From Phaseolus vulgaris (taxonomy: Eukaryota; Streptophyta; Magnoliopsida; Fabales; Fabaceae), in NCBI RefSeq assembly GCF_000499845.2, contig NC_023749.2, positions 43,334,177 through 43,398,176 on the forward strand: a stretch of DNA of 64,000 nucleotides, given 5' to 3'. Under the pieces are notes generated by a model. The model was not told the DNA's origin and ran no database searches. It was given only the letters and a program-made list of their open reading frames with translations. This document shows, one piece after another, positions 21,712 through 32,928 of the stretch. How positions within the stretch are numbered: position 1 is the first letter of the stretch; the number at the start of each line of letters is the position of its first letter. A program made the translations under genes and the position numbers.

Positions 21712-22858
21712 TTTTACTTGTGGTAGGTGGGTGAGTTAGGTCTTGTTTTACTTTGTTTATCATTAAGGTTTGCTTTTGTGGACAATGAAGAGCTATGTGC
21801 CCAAAACCTAAACATTTAAAACATTTGATATTTGAAGTTTTGGTAGGTGACTTAGGAGTAGAAGGATTTGTAGTAGAAACTTTTTTTGGAGACATGGTTT
21901 GTTTGGAAAAATTGGAAGGAGAAATTCGAGAAGAAATTTTGTTTGCATCCTTCCTAGAAGAGTTGTAGAAACCATCATCATGAGTATTTTTGAAAGTTGT
22001 TTTCAAAAGATATGATTCCGCCTTGATGGCTATGCGAAACACTCTCTTTAAAGAAGAGTACTCATTTAATTCTACAAAGTCTCTAATATCTCTTATCAAA
22101 CCACGTACAAACCATTTTATCTTTGACTCTTCATTAGCATGCATATTCATTTTAGTCAAAGTTGTTTCAAAATCTTTAAAGTATTCATCTACCATCCTAT
22201 GTCCTTGGGGAAGCCTTTGGAACTTCAACAAGTGTTCCTTCCTAGAAGGAGGAACAAACCTCGCGCGCACACACTCTTTCAAATCATTCCGAGAAACCAC
22301 TGGAGGTCTCTTGTTATATATAATGTCCATTACAATGTTATGCCACCATTCTTTGGCATAGTCCAAAAAGGATAAAGAAACTATCCTAAGTTTATGGTCA
22401 TATTGGACCTTATACACATGAAAATAATGGTCAACCTTAGCTTCCCGATCTAAATACACATTAGGATCACTATCACCACTAAAGCTATGTACTTTTATAA
22501 AAGAAAATTGAGACTTGGCTTCTTGATGATATCCATCTTCACGGTAATTTCTATCTCCATGAGCATGAGGTCTATATCCATGAAAATGGTGATGATGTCC
22601 CCTTCTTCTATGTTCCTCTTCATGGCCATGATCATTGGAAGAACCTCTAGATGAAAGTCTATGAGAATGACGCTCTCCATTGATAGAATTAGAGGACCTA
22701 GTTTGCTTCATGTCAACTCTTTGTAATTTTTCCTCCAACCTTCTTATAGCTTCATCTTTGAGAGTAATGGTTCGTTTTGCTTCCTTTAATTCACCAAGAA
22801 CAGAAGCTCTACTAGGAGAATGCTGTTTGGAAGAATCACTGCTGGAATATGAAGCCAT
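21683..22858 (-). CDS. gag: Element C Gag (intact, 391 aa)
   Basis: An uninterrupted ORF starting ATG at 22,856-22,858 (MASYSSSDSSKQHSPSRAS). Order of parts: Ser-rich N-terminus; a coiled coil around residues 22-50 (KEAKRTITLKDEAIRRLEEK); a His/Arg-rich stretch around 70-110; the retrotransposon capsid domain from about 120 to 280 (YAKEWWHNIVMDI, VRARFVPPSRKEHLLKFQRL, GHRMVDEYFKDFETTLTKM); a Ser/Thr-rich linker; and a CCHC zinc knuckle CFKCLGFGHIALHC near 350. It forms the particle and binds RNA. An intact gag in an element with no pol suggests that its own Gag matters for movement while enzymes come from elsewhere. Confidence 0.9.
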   Translation of the reverse strand: MASYSSSDSSKQHSPSRASVLGELKEAKRTITLKDEAIRRLEEKLQRVDMKQTRSSNSINGERHSHRLSSRGSSNDHGHEEEHRRRGHHHHFHGYRPHAHGDRNYREDGYHQEAKSQFSFIKVHSFSGDSDPNVYLDREAKVDHYFHVYKVQYDHKLRIVSLSFLDYAKEWWHNIVMDIIYNKRPPVVSRNDLKECVRARFVPPSRKEHLLKFQRLPQGHRMVDEYFKDFETTLTKMNMHANEESKIKWFVRGLIRDIRDFVELNEYSSLKRVFRIAIKAESYLLKTTFKNTHDDGFYNSSRKDANKISSRISPSNFSKQTMSPKKVSTTNPSTPKSPTKTSNIKCFKCLGFGHIALHCPQKQTLMINKVKQDLTHPPTTSKNEKRQRRPS

Positions 22859-24062
22859 TTATAAAAGAAAACAGCAAACAAAATAGCAAACAATGTTAAG
22901 AAAAGAAAGTTAGCAACAATTAGATCAAAATGCCGAAGTGAAGTATCACTTAAAACACTCCAAAGAAAGAATACTCCCCTTTACCAAGCTGATCTTCAGG
23001 CCTTTAGTAACCTCAAATGAAAGATGTCAAAGTAATAGCACAAATCTCAAAGCAAATCACCACAAAACCAATGAACAAAGAAAAACAATCAAGAAAAGGT
23101 ATAAACAAGAAAAGGCTATAACAAAAGGAATACTAGATTTATGACAAACTCAAAGATTAGTGAAGAAAAGACAAGCAAGAAAATAAGATACTCAATGAAA
23201 AAGAAGGCACACAAAAGAGACCTAAATAAAAGCACTAGATTAGATGAAGAAAACAAAAACAGAACTATTGGAAAATATTTTTGTGCAAATTGTGCGTGAT
23301 GTTTACAAATTTATCTGGAATGATATAGAGGGAACTGGATTATGAAATTGTAACCACTGAAAATTCAAGATCTTAGCTCAACAATGGCACTGGAATTACT
23401 CAAAAACAGTAAGCCATTTAATTATGATAAATTTTCTAAAATCGCTGCCAGATTACCGTTTTTTTTTTGTGCAGAATTACACACTTTTTGTATTTTATGT
23501 ATCATTTTTTTTGTACTTTGAATTTTGAAGTACTTCTTTTTTTCTACTCTTTTATAACACCTTGACGAACACAAATCCAGAATTTCAGAAATTTCCAGTA
23601 ACTAAATCAATTGCTATAAGGCAAAACAGTCAGCACATTTGCAGAAAACAGAGGAATCCTAACAGGAATGAAAAACATAATTAAGAACTAGCAAAGACAT
23701 AATGGAAATGATGTGTAAGAACTTGTATAGATCTAAAATACAAGTATGAACTCAATACTAAACAGAAAATGCAACAAATGATCAAGAATCAAACACAGAA
23801 AACTGTATTACACAAAATCAGGAAACAAAAAATTACAACAAAAGGACTACAAAGAATTGATAACATTCTTGGAAAAACATGACTATGACAAAACTTATAA
23901 GGATTCAAAAATTAAAATGACACAAACACATGATATTAAAATCAAGAAAACAGCAAGAAATACTAAAAAATAAACCTAAAACAGAAAGATAAGAACAAGA
24001 ATGTAAAGTTCTTGAATTAAAAGTGCAAAAGAACTCAAAATCAAACAAGAACAAACCTAAGA
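22859..24062 (-). other. Element C untranslated leader
   Basis: About 1.2 kb of A-rich sequence between the primer site and the gag start codon without coding potential. It presumably carries the packaging signal and 5' UTR of the genomic RNA. Confidence 0.6.
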
Positions 24063-24076
24063 CTCATGATACCACA
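24063..24076 (-). other. Element C primer-binding site
   Basis: On the minus strand TGGTATCATGAGTC begins two bases after the LTR end (ATATCA), matching the initiator tRNA-Met 3' end for its first eight bases. Confidence 0.75.
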
Positions 24077-24964
24077 TGATATGATTCCAATAGCAAGATA
24101 GAGATGATTCTTTGACATTTTATGGAATCAACTTGAGTTGGAGATTGAATAGGCACTTTAATAGAAGTGGATCAATGTTCTATGTTTCAAGAACTCACCA
24201 AAACTTGCACCAAACACCAAACTCACATGGAAGTCCCATTTCTTGTCAATTGAACCGATTAAAAGGTGCTAGAATACAAATGAACCGATTAAATTGCTTA
24301 AGAAATGAAAGGAACCGATTGAAATGCTTCACAAATGAAATGCACCGAACAAAAGCAAAGAAGAAAGAAGATGAACCGATTGAAACAAGAAACTAAGCTA
24401 GAACACCAAATAGAAAGCATGAAAGGAACCTAAGACATGTTTAAGAGTTCATATAAGCACGGAAATGGAAGGAGAAGATGGAGAAGAAAGAAGACTTATG
24501 TGGTTGTAGTTCTTGGTTGATGAACAGGCCACTTGAAGTGTGAATGCTCAAAGATAAGTGTGCAATGCCACCACTTAAGAGAACCAAGGCACTCAAGATG
24601 AGACTAGGAAGAGGAGAAAACAAGTTCTAACTACACTCAATCACCAATTTGAGAGAGTTTTGATACTACAAATTCCAATTCTGAATTATGAAGGACCCAA
24701 GCCCTCCTTTTATAGGAGCAAGGGTCGGTCATGAAGCTTACAACACAAGCTAACCAAAAGACTCTTCATATGTTACTTACTAATAACGCCTAAATGAAGC
24801 ATGAAGAGTCCCCTTCTAGAAAATTCTAAACTAATGCCTAAAGATGCTTTTACAAAAGAGGTATCTAAGGTTTCCCTCTAAGCACCTTCCTAAAAGCTAT
24901 ATATTTAAACATTCTACCTTTTATACAAAAGATATTACAAAGAGAGATATTAATTGAAGTCTCA
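24077..24964 (-). repeat. Element C 5' LTR
   Basis: Near-identical partner of 20,287-21,174. Its outer flank (24,965-24,972) reads TCAAAGAA on the minus strand, the same eight bases that precede the 3' LTR. Confidence 0.9.
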
Positions 24965-24979
24965 TTCTTTGATACCAAT
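24965..24979 (-). other. 15-bp junction between elements C and G
   Basis: On the minus strand the bases read ATTGGTATCAAAGAA. The left 11 match the first 11 bases of G's own LTR-to-primer-site boundary at 32,934-32,944 (ATTGGTATCAA), and the right eight match the purine-rich flank of C's 3' LTR (TCAAAGAA). The two share TCAA. Confidence 0.75.
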
Positions 24980-26565
24980 TGTTGGGTTTATTAGTGTCTA
25001 AGTTCAAGAGGGGAGGGGTGAATTGAGCTTATAAAATTTTCGCAAGAACACACAATTTACAGTATACAAGAGGAAAAAAAGAACAGATTGTTTTGACACA
25101 AAACAGATTGATTCTTCAGAGCAGTCTAGCACAATTTGACTTTGTTCAAATTAGAATTGTAATCAACAAAGGATTATAACAGAATCAGATTAGTTGGATT
25201 TTATGAGTATGAAGAATACAGCTATGCCAAGAAATCAATCAACTTCATTCAACACAAGGTTTTAATGAGAATAAATCTTTCTCAGGTTTTGATGAATAGA
25301 CAATTTGTTTTCAGATCAATTAAAACAGCATATACAACTGCCTTGATTGTGATTAGAGAGCTTTAACAGATCAGGAAGAACAGTTTTTATTCAACCCAGA
25401 ATTAACAGATTCAATTTCAAAAGAACAGATTTAGTTCTTGACAGAAATAAGCAAAACCAGAAATGAGTGCAGGGATGAGAAGAAAAGGCACACAAGTTTT
25501 TATATTGGTTCACTCATACAGAGCTACATCCAGTCTCACCTTACCCCAAGGTGGAATCCACTAAAAACAGTACCACTTACTTACAAACACACCAGTTCTT
25601 CAACACTACAAGAACAACACAAACAAAGCTGAAAAACCCTATTTCAGCACACCTTGCACTCCAAGAAACCCTATCAAGGAGTGACTAACACTCACACCTT
25701 TACAAAACAAAATAAAGGAAAGATTACACCTGAAAAGAAGATGCAAGAACTCAAAACCAGTAGTTCAATTTGTTGCAGAACTGCACCAGCACCTTCACCA
25801 AGATCAAAGGTTTCCTAGAACAAGCACACTTGAAAATCTCTTTGGAAAACCTTTCAAAAATCTTTCAATCCTTCTTCTCACATGGAAATTGTTTGATCTC
25901 TGTCAAAAACGTAATTGCTCAGCACCTTTTCATGTGAGAGAGACTTTTCTTTATATAGAAAACAGTTTCTAACCTCTTTTCAAAAAACAGTTGAAAAGTA
26001 GTTGTGAAAACAACAGATTCATTTTTGAACTTAACAAATTTATTTTGTGAAAACCGCCAACTCAGCTACCTGAAATAACTATCTGAGTTGTACTTTTGGT
26101 GCCCTAACTAACTTATGAAAAAACCTTTCAACTGACCAAAGGGCAAACCGATTCTTTCACAGTGAAACAGATTAAATGATAGCAAATGGACCAGCTCAGC
26201 TTTAACTGAAATAACTAACTAAACTTTACCTGTGGTGCCCTAACAGAATTTTAGAAAAGCCTTTTAACATAGAAGAAATAAACAGATTCTTTCTCCATAA
26301 AACAGATTTATTTGTGTACTGATTTAAAATTGTTAAAAACATTTTAAAAAGCTTTTCAAAAACCATTTAACCACATCATGTGCTTGATCTAGACTTGGTT
26401 AGGCATCTAGGATAGGTTATACAGCAAAAGGCAACCTTACACAATTACACGCCTAATTACAAACGAATCTGAAAACCTATTACAGTCTTCAAAGCACTCA
26501 AGCTATTTTCTTCATCAAACACACATCAAGCCTTGGTAGGGAAGAAGCTTCCTCCAGCTTCAACA
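24980..26565 (-). repeat. Element G 3' LTR
   Basis: On the minus strand TGTTGAAGCTGGAGGAAGC ... AAACCCAACA. A TATA box (CTATATAAAG) lies near 25,949-25,958, and the shared copia block GAGACTGGATGTAGCTC, then GAGTGAACCAATATAAAAAC, lies near 25,500-25,535. Many ACAGATT words occur along it. Confidence 0.92.
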
Positions 26566-26577
26566 ATCTCCCCCTGT
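26566..26577 (-). other. Element G polypurine tract
   Basis: CAGGGGGAGAT directly precedes the 3' LTR start on the minus strand, the expected plus-strand primer and typical of plant copia elements. Confidence 0.85.
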
Positions 26578-26982
26578 TTGATGGAGACAAATTCCCTTTG
26601 CTTTGCACAGCTTTGAAGAAAGATCATGACCAAATCTGTACAATACTATATACAAAAAAAATACACAGGTGTCAAGGCAGAACAAACTGATTTTAGAATT
26701 GATGTACCTGCAGATTTAACAGCTGAATCATATCAGCAACCTCTGTGAATATCAACTGCAGAACCTGTTTCAGGCTATTCTTCTCCCCCTTTGGATTCAT
26801 CAAATATAATGGGAGCACAAGATACCAAAGAAATTATAGCCATACATAACAGTTCAAATAAAACCAACATAGAGGTCCATTACAAACCACAAATCAACTA
26901 AAAACCAGTGCAGAATAAAGACAAAACAGATTAATCCTAAATTGTGCAACAACATATAAAAGATAAAGACTTGGAAATAGGA

Positions 26983-28170
26983 TCACTTGCTGTTGTAATA
27001 AAGCTCAGCTAGCTGCACTTGAACTCCTTCAAGTTGGTCATCCAAGTGTTGAAACCTGGCGTAAGTCATTTCATAGTGTGCCTTCTGCTCATATGTGAGT
27101 GTGTCCAGCCTGCTTAGCACTTGTTTTTCAAACATAGGCAGAGGTTCACCTCTGTATTCAGGTTCCTCATATGCAACCATTGCATTTTGACTTGAAGCAG
27201 TAATATCCTCATGTCCAGCAGAGTGTACTGGTGATGCATCCATGTTCTGCACTCCATCAGCATTTTCTTCTTCATTTTCTGGATCAGCTGCTTCATTTTC
27301 AGCTCTGTTTCCAGCATTCCTTCTGAATATCCAGCTGTCATCTTCCTTTTGAAAGCCCATCTTGAGGAGAGTGGAGTTGTCTATCTCACTTGCTGCCTTA
27401 ATTGTGTCATTTCTTTCATTTGTAGTGTCAACTTCAAAGTAATCAATTAGCTTTGACACAAAAATTGCATATGGAAAGCGATAGTCTGGTAACCTTGTGG
27501 ATTTGAGCATATGCTCTACCATAGTACTCACCCAATTTACCTTGAGTTGATTCATGATGCAGTACAGCAAAATCAAGTCCTCTTCATGGAGAGTTGCATG
27601 ATTACTTCCTCTTGGAGTAAGCTGCCAAGCAATGATGTAGGCAAGACGTCTTGGAATGATTGTGAGATTTCCAACATGAAATCTAGCCACTGGTTCAGCA
27701 GGATTCCTCACACAACTTCTGTAAAACTGCATCTTGTTGAATCCCTGGATTCCAACAGTGTTCCCTTTGCTTACCTTCATTCCAGAATATTTGATTCCTC
27801 CCATATTGCTTCATATTTCCCTTGTAATCTTCAGCTTCACACCTTTCACATGGGAGACCAGATTTTTGCCATCTTGAACCAAGTTGCTGTAGAAAACTTT
27901 CACCAAATCTGGATATACATTTCCAGTCATCTCTAGAAAGTTCTTCAGCTTTTGATGCTTGAGCAAGGTTTTTGCTTCAGTCAGATTTTCTTCTCCCAGC
28001 CAAGAAAATTCCAGCACTTTGGGTGCATTGACTTGCTTCCTGCTTGTCTCATGGATGTACCTTGTCATTGCTTCAGAATCTCCAGCAAACCATTTCTCCA
28101 GAATGCCTTGGTTACTGCTGGATTGCTCCTTGGATTTCTTCCTTCTGTGTGATGAGGATGCCATGCTCAA
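26983..28170 (-). pseudogene. Element G third ORF in env position, one stop
   Basis: Two open pieces lie in the same frame: 27,811-28,170 (119 aa, start MSMASSSHRRKKSKEQ) and 26,983-27,804 (273 aa), separated by a single TGA at about 27,809. Together they make about 395 codons located between RNase H and the polypurine tract, where Sireviruses such as SIRE1 carry an env-like ORF. The sequence is not obviously envelope-like: no signal peptide or membrane segment is visible. KVLEFSWLGEENLTEAKTLL, then VYPDLVKVFYSNL, and later RLAYIIAWQLTPRGSNHATL and EEDLILLYCIMNQLKVNW resemble the plant putative-transposon domain, also seen broken at 3241-3960. The C-terminus is acidic, then helical (VLSRLDTLTYEQKAHYEMTY). 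Function unknown; such domains are repeatedly captured by plant retroelements as far as I recall. Confidence 0.7.
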
Positions 28171-28730
28171 TCTGTTTTTCCCTGCACCAGTTTATTAACA
28201 TACAATTCTAGAAGGAAAAAAAACAGCACAGATTATCACTCAGAACAGAAACGAAACCTGTGGTGAAGCAAGTGTGAACCTGGACAGCTTATAGCACAAA
28301 TGAGAAAGTGTGAGAGAGAACTGATTTGAGCTAGGTTTATATAGAGCTTAAATCAGATTTTAGAAATCACCAATTGTAAAAGAAAATCAATTAAATCGGA
28401 TTTCAGCAATTATGGATTAAAAAGAAAATCAATTTGATATGCTTCAGATTTTATTCCTGTGGTGCAGCAGATTCAGGTATTGATTTGCACAAGAATATAT
28501 TGGAACCAGATTTTAATTTGATAAATCAAATCTGTTGCACTTACACACAATCCAATCAGTTGGGATACCCACAAGCTAATTGGCATAGGCCTGCTGGTTA
28601 ATAACCGTAAAAGCAGTCAAAGATAAAGTGAGAGAGAGAAAAAGTAAATCTTTCTCTTTCCTAGTCACAGCTGTGATTTCTGAAACAGGGAACAAAACAT
28701 GTTAAAACATAAAACAACAGATTGAAATTT
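28171..28730 (-). other. Spacer between pol and third ORF
   Basis: About 560 bp without coding frame, between the RNase H stop and the start of the third ORF. It has a TATA-like GCTCTATATAAACC on the minus strand near 28,335-28,350, so it might contain a promoter for the third ORF. Confidence 0.35.
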
Positions 28731-29795
28731 TCACTGCAGAGGACAATTTAAGCTAATAATACCCAATTCATTTAGAAGAAAGTAAAACCTGTCTTTAGCA
28801 AGTGGTTTAGTGAATAGATCAGCTAGTTGAAATTCAGTACCAATGAATTGTATATCACATGTTCCATTAGCTATATGTTCTCTTAGAAAGTGATGTCTAA
28901 TTTCAATATGTTTAGTCCTTGAGTGCATGACAGGATTCTTAGACAGATTTATGGCACTAGTATTATCACAATTTATAGGTATCTTGTTTAACAAAATTCC
29001 AAAATCACTTAGCTGCTGCCTTAGCCATAAGGTTTGAGCACAACAACTTCCAGCAGCTATGTATTCTGCCTCTGCTGTGGAGAGAGCAACACAAGCTTGC
29101 TTCTTGCAATGCCAAGAGATTAGACTTGATCCAAGCATGTGACAAGTCCCACTTGTGCTCTTCCTATCAACTTTGCAACCTGCAAAATCAGAATCTGAAA
29201 AACCAGTCAAATTTAAAGATACCTTGTTAGGATACCACAATCCAACACCCTTAGATCCTTGCAAATATTTCAGAATTCTCTTTGCTGCATTGTAGTGTGA
29301 TTCCTTTGGATCAGATTGATATCTAGCACATAAGCACACAGCAAACATAATATCAGGCCTGCTAGCAGTTAAGTATAGTAAAGAACCAATCAAACCCCTG
29401 TACTTAGTTTGATCCACTGATTTTCCTGCCAAATCTTGATCCAGCTGACAGCTTGTTGAAATAGGAGTGTTGATTGCTTTGCATTGATCCATATCAAACC
29501 TCTTAAGCAGCTCCTTGCAGTATTTTTCTTGACTTACGAAAATTCCATCCTTGAGTTGCTTAACTTGTAGTCCAAGGAAGAAATTCATTTCTCCTAACAT
29601 TGACATCTCAAACTCACTTTTCATGGTTTTCACAAAGTCTTCACACATCTCTTCATTTGTGGATCCAAAGATAATATCATCTACATAGACTTGCACAAGT
29701 ATGATATCTTCTCTTTTCTTCTTTATAAAGAGGGTTTTATCAGAATTGCCACGGCTATATCCTTGAGAGAGCAGAAATTCGCTTAACCTTTCATA
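28731..29795 (-). pseudogene. pol: Element G RT C-terminal half and RNase H
   Basis: The 321-codon frame at 28,731-29,696 starts just inside the RT active site: VYVDDIIFGSTNEEMCEDF, then MLGEMNFFLGLQVKQLKDG, the thumb region KYRGLIGSLLYLTASRPDIM, the connection, and RNase H with GFSDSDFAGCKVDRKSTSG, LSTAEAEYIAAGSC and HIEIRHHFLREH. It ends in ELGIISLNCPLQ. It is the continuation of the frame at 29,796-31,562, separated by one TGA at about 29,793. Confidence 0.9.
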
Positions 29796-31562
29796 TCATT
29801 GCCTAGGTGCTTGCTTCAATCCATATAAGGCCTTCTTAAGCATGTACACATGTTCTGGATTTTTGTGATCTTTAAACCCTGGAGGCTGAGATACAAACAC
29901 CTCTTCATTGATGTAGCCATTTAGAAATGCACTCTTGACATCCATTTGAAATAGCTTGAAACCTTGTATGCTGGAAAATGCTAGAAGTAGTCTGACAGCT
30001 TCAAGACGTGCTACTGGTGCATAGGTTTCACCAAAATCAATACCTTCTTCTTGGTTATACCCTTTAGCAACCAGCCTTGCTTTATTTCTAGTGATAGCTC
30101 CATGTTCATCCATCTTGTTCCTGTACACCCACTTGGTTCCTATGATGTTCATCTCATGCTTTCTTGGAACCAAAGTCCACACTTCATTGTATTCAAACTG
30201 GTTCAGCTCTTCCTGCATTGCTGTTATCCAATTGCTGTCTTGCAGTGCTTCTTCCAGGCTTTTAGGCTCAATCTGTGACACAAAAGCCACTGTTCTGCAA
30301 AAATTGTTGAGTGAATTCCTTGTTGAGACTCCTTTCTCAATTTTACCAATAACATTGTCAAGAGTGAGATCCCTTGGAGTCTTCCATTCTTTAGGCAGTC
30401 CTGCATTCACAGTAGATTCTTTGATAGAATTTGGATTAGTAGCATCAAGCTCACTAGATTGATTCTGTTGCATAATGGTTCTTAAATCATCCATACCAGG
30501 TTCATCCAGAACAGATTTGGGCACAGAAAAATCTGTTTCATCAAATACAACATGTATAGATTCTTCAACTACAAGCAATCTTTTGTTATATACTCTATAA
30601 GCATGACCATTTATAGCATATCCAATATGTATTCCTTCATCTGATTTAGGATCAAATTTTCCCAGATTATCTTTACCATTATTTAAAACAAAGCATTTGC
30701 AGCCAAACACCCTAAGATGACTAATGCTAGGTTTCCTACCTTTATACAATTCATAGGGAGTTTTCTTAAGAATTGGTCTAATCAATGTTCTGTTAAGCAC
30801 ATAAGAAGCAGTATATACAACATCAGCCCAAAAATATTTAGGTAAACCAGATTCATTTAGCATAGTCCTAGCTAACTCTTCTAGTGATCTATTCTTTCTT
30901 TCAACAACACCATTTTGTTGGGGTGTTCTAGGAGCAGAATAACTATGTATGACCCCATGTTTTTCACAATATTCATCAAACTTTGCATTTTGAAATTCTC
31001 CCCCATGATCACTACGAATCTGTTTTATCCTATTTCCATTTTCATTATGCAGAACCTTAGCTAGTTTCTTAAAGGCTTTATATGCATCATTTTTAGAAGC
31101 AAGAAACAAAGTCCATGTATATCTTGAAAAGTCATCAACAATTACCAAAGCATAGTAATTTCCAGCTAAGCTAGCAGTCCTAGATGGTCCAAACAAATCC
31201 ATATGCAAAACATCCAAAGCTTTATTTGAAGAAACCATATCTTTTGATTTAAAGGAAGTTCTAATCTGTTTTCCCTTTACACAAGCATCACACAATATGT
31301 TATTTTGAAACTTTATGTTTGGTAAACCAGAAACAAGTTCCTTAGACCTTAGCTTATTCAAGTGATTTGTGTGAATATGAGCTAGCCTCCTATGCCACAA
31401 CCATGACTCATCATTTTTAGATAACAAACACTCATTTTCAGAACAACTCTTTATAATGTCTAGGAGATAGATGTTGTTTACCCTTTTTCCAGTGAACAGC
31501 ACCTTACCAGAATTTTCATTAGAAAGTGTTGGCTTCGAAATTGACCTTGTATCCCTTGTCAC
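29796..31562 (-). pseudogene. pol: Element G integrase and RT N-terminal half
   Basis: A 588-codon frame. The HHCC zinc module is WHRRLAHIHTNHLNKL with CDACVKGKQ. The integrase core has DLFGPSRTASLAGNYYALVI, the second Asp in QIRSDHGGEFQN and the Glu in TPQQNGVVERKN. It continues through LRVFGCKCFVLNNGKDNLGK into RT: TKWVYRNKMDEHG, YAPVARLEAVRLLLAF and FQMDVKSAFLNGYINEEVFV with the first catalytic Asp, ending at KKALYGLKQAPRQ where a TGA interrupts. A frameshift at its 5' edge (about 31,540) separates it from the protease frame. Confidence 0.92.
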
Positions 31563-32301
31563 ACAGCTGGCTAATGCTTAGAAGACTATGTTTTAGCCCT
31601 TCAACATACAATACATTCTCAATAGTGGTTGAGTCTTTAGTACCAACATCTCCTCTTCCAAGAATTTTTCCTCTATTGTTATCTCCATATGTGACATGCC
31701 CTTCAGCTTTGAGTTTCAGATTTATGAACTGAGTCACGTCACCAGTCATGTGCTTTGAGCAGCCACTGTCAAGGTACCACTGATTCCTCCTGATGTTTTT
31801 TGAGTCAGAGTTGGATCCTTCATCATTCACCATGAAGCACAGATTTGCTTCTTCACTTTCAGTTGAGGAATTACTAGATGAGGATACATCATTTTCTTCC
31901 CATGAGATGTATGCTCTTCTACCTTTGCCTTTGTCACTCCTCTTGCTTGCTGATTTTTCTTTATTTTGATTGTTTGGACAATCAGCTTTTATATGACCTG
32001 GTTTACCACATCCAAAACACATGTAATTGGAAGAATTTGAATCATTAGGTTGTTTGGAATACCTCTTTCTTTGCTGAGTTCTGTCACGGTTTTTCTTTCT
32101 AAGAAATCTGCTGAATTTTCTGGTGAGTAGACTCACGGTCTCATCATGTTCAGGATCAACCTCTTCCTCACTTGTATCATGTTCCATGGTTGTTTTCAAA
32201 GCAATTCCTTTGGCCTTCTTCTCCACTGTTTCTTGTTCTTTCAATCTTTTCAGCTCTATTTCATGCTCTATCAGCTTTCCAAAAAGTGCAGCAGTGGACA
32301 T
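31519..32301 (-). CDS. gag-pol: Element G Gag zinc knuckle and protease part
   Basis: A 260-codon open piece whose first Met lies inside Gag. It has a charged helical segment (EHEIELKRLKEQETVEKKAK), a CCHC knuckle CFGCGKPGHIKADC, and then the aspartic protease site WYLDSGCSKHMTGD followed by YGDNNRGKILGRG and LKHSLLSISQLCDKGY. It is one part of the polyprotein, bounded upstream by a stop at about 32,345 and downstream by a frameshift near 31,540. Confidence 0.85.
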   Translation of the reverse strand: MSTAALFGKLIEHEIELKRLKEQETVEKKAKGIALKTTMEHDTSEEEVDPEHDETVSLLTRKFSRFLRKKNRDRTQQRKRYSKQPNDSNSSNYMCFGCGKPGHIKADCPNNQNKEKSASKRSDKGKGRRAYISWEENDVSSSSNSSTESEEANLCFMVNDEGSNSDSKNIRRNQWYLDSGCSKHMTGDVTQFINLKLKAEGHVTYGDNNRGKILGRGDVGTKDSTTIENVLYVEGLKHSLLSISQLCDKGYKVNFEANTF

Positions 32302-32343
32302 CTTGGATAGATCTCTGGATTCTGAGATTGCTATTACCTTAGG

Positions 32344-32900
32344 CTACCAGCTCCTATCAAGACATTTTAGTACCTTTATGTTAAGCTCTTCCTTGTCAAA
32401 GACTTTACCAAGGCCAGTGAGGTGATTTACAATGTGTGTAAATCGTTTCTGCACATCTGCAATACTTTCTTCAGATTGCATTCTGAACAGCTCGTACTCT
32501 AGAATTAGTGAGTGCTTCCTTGCCCGTTTCACATCATCAGTTCTTCATGAGTCACCTCTAGTACATCCCACATCTCTTTGGCTGAGTTACATTGAGAGAC
32601 TCTAAACAACTCATCCATGTTCAGTGCAGATGTGATGATATTCTTGGCTAAGGAGTCATATTGGGCCTTCTTCTTCTCAGTTTCACTTCATTCAGACCAA
32701 GGCTTCTTTATTGTTTCATCTTTGACAACCTGCATAGGTATAAAAGGTCCACTGACCACTGCATCCCAGATTCCCATATCAATAGACTCCATAAAGATCT
32801 TCATCCTGATTTTCCAGAAAGCATAGTTAACACCACCAAACATAGGAGGTCTATTAATAGACACACCTTCAGCAAAAGGCATTTTAAACTCAGACATCAT
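32344..32900 (-). pseudogene. gag: Element G Gag capsid part
   Basis: The start is MMSEFKMPFAEGVSINRPPM (ATG near 32,898), followed by FGGVNYAFWKIRMKIFMESI, a copia Gag N-terminus. It stops at 32,688 after KPWSE. It resumes as NIITSALNMDELFRVSQCNS and MWDVLEVTHE, has a one-base deletion near 32,547, and continues in the frame 32,344-32,532 (HSLILEYELFRMQSEESIAD, FDKEELNIKVLKCLDRSW), ending in a TAG. These three lesions separate it from the zinc-knuckle part. Confidence 0.85.
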
Positions 32901-32928
32901 GCACACACTTGAGCAAAATACAAGCCCT

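Larger units (their letters stand above)
20287..24964 (-). mobile_element. Element C: gag-only gypsy retrotransposon
   Basis: Two 888-bp direct LTRs (20,287-21,174 and 24,077-24,964) differ at about 19 positions by eye (near 98% identity). They bracket a primer site, a leader, a complete gag ORF and a short 3' tail. There is no protease, RT, RNase H or integrase, and gag runs directly into tail sequence that in element A follows integrase. It would depend on enzymes from a relative such as A. No 5-bp target duplication is present, because the right side is joined to element G by a recombined junction and the left side to a deleted part of H. Confidence 0.88.

Noticed and set aside
26983..28170. 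Calling the third ORF of element G an envelope protein
   Set aside because: Position fits, but there is no signal peptide, transmembrane segment or fusion-like peptide; similarity to the plant transposon-type domain is a better description.
30051..30462. Plus-strand frames of 75 and 123 residues
   Set aside because: Antisense shadows of the integrase-RT region of copia G, which is well supported on the minus strand.
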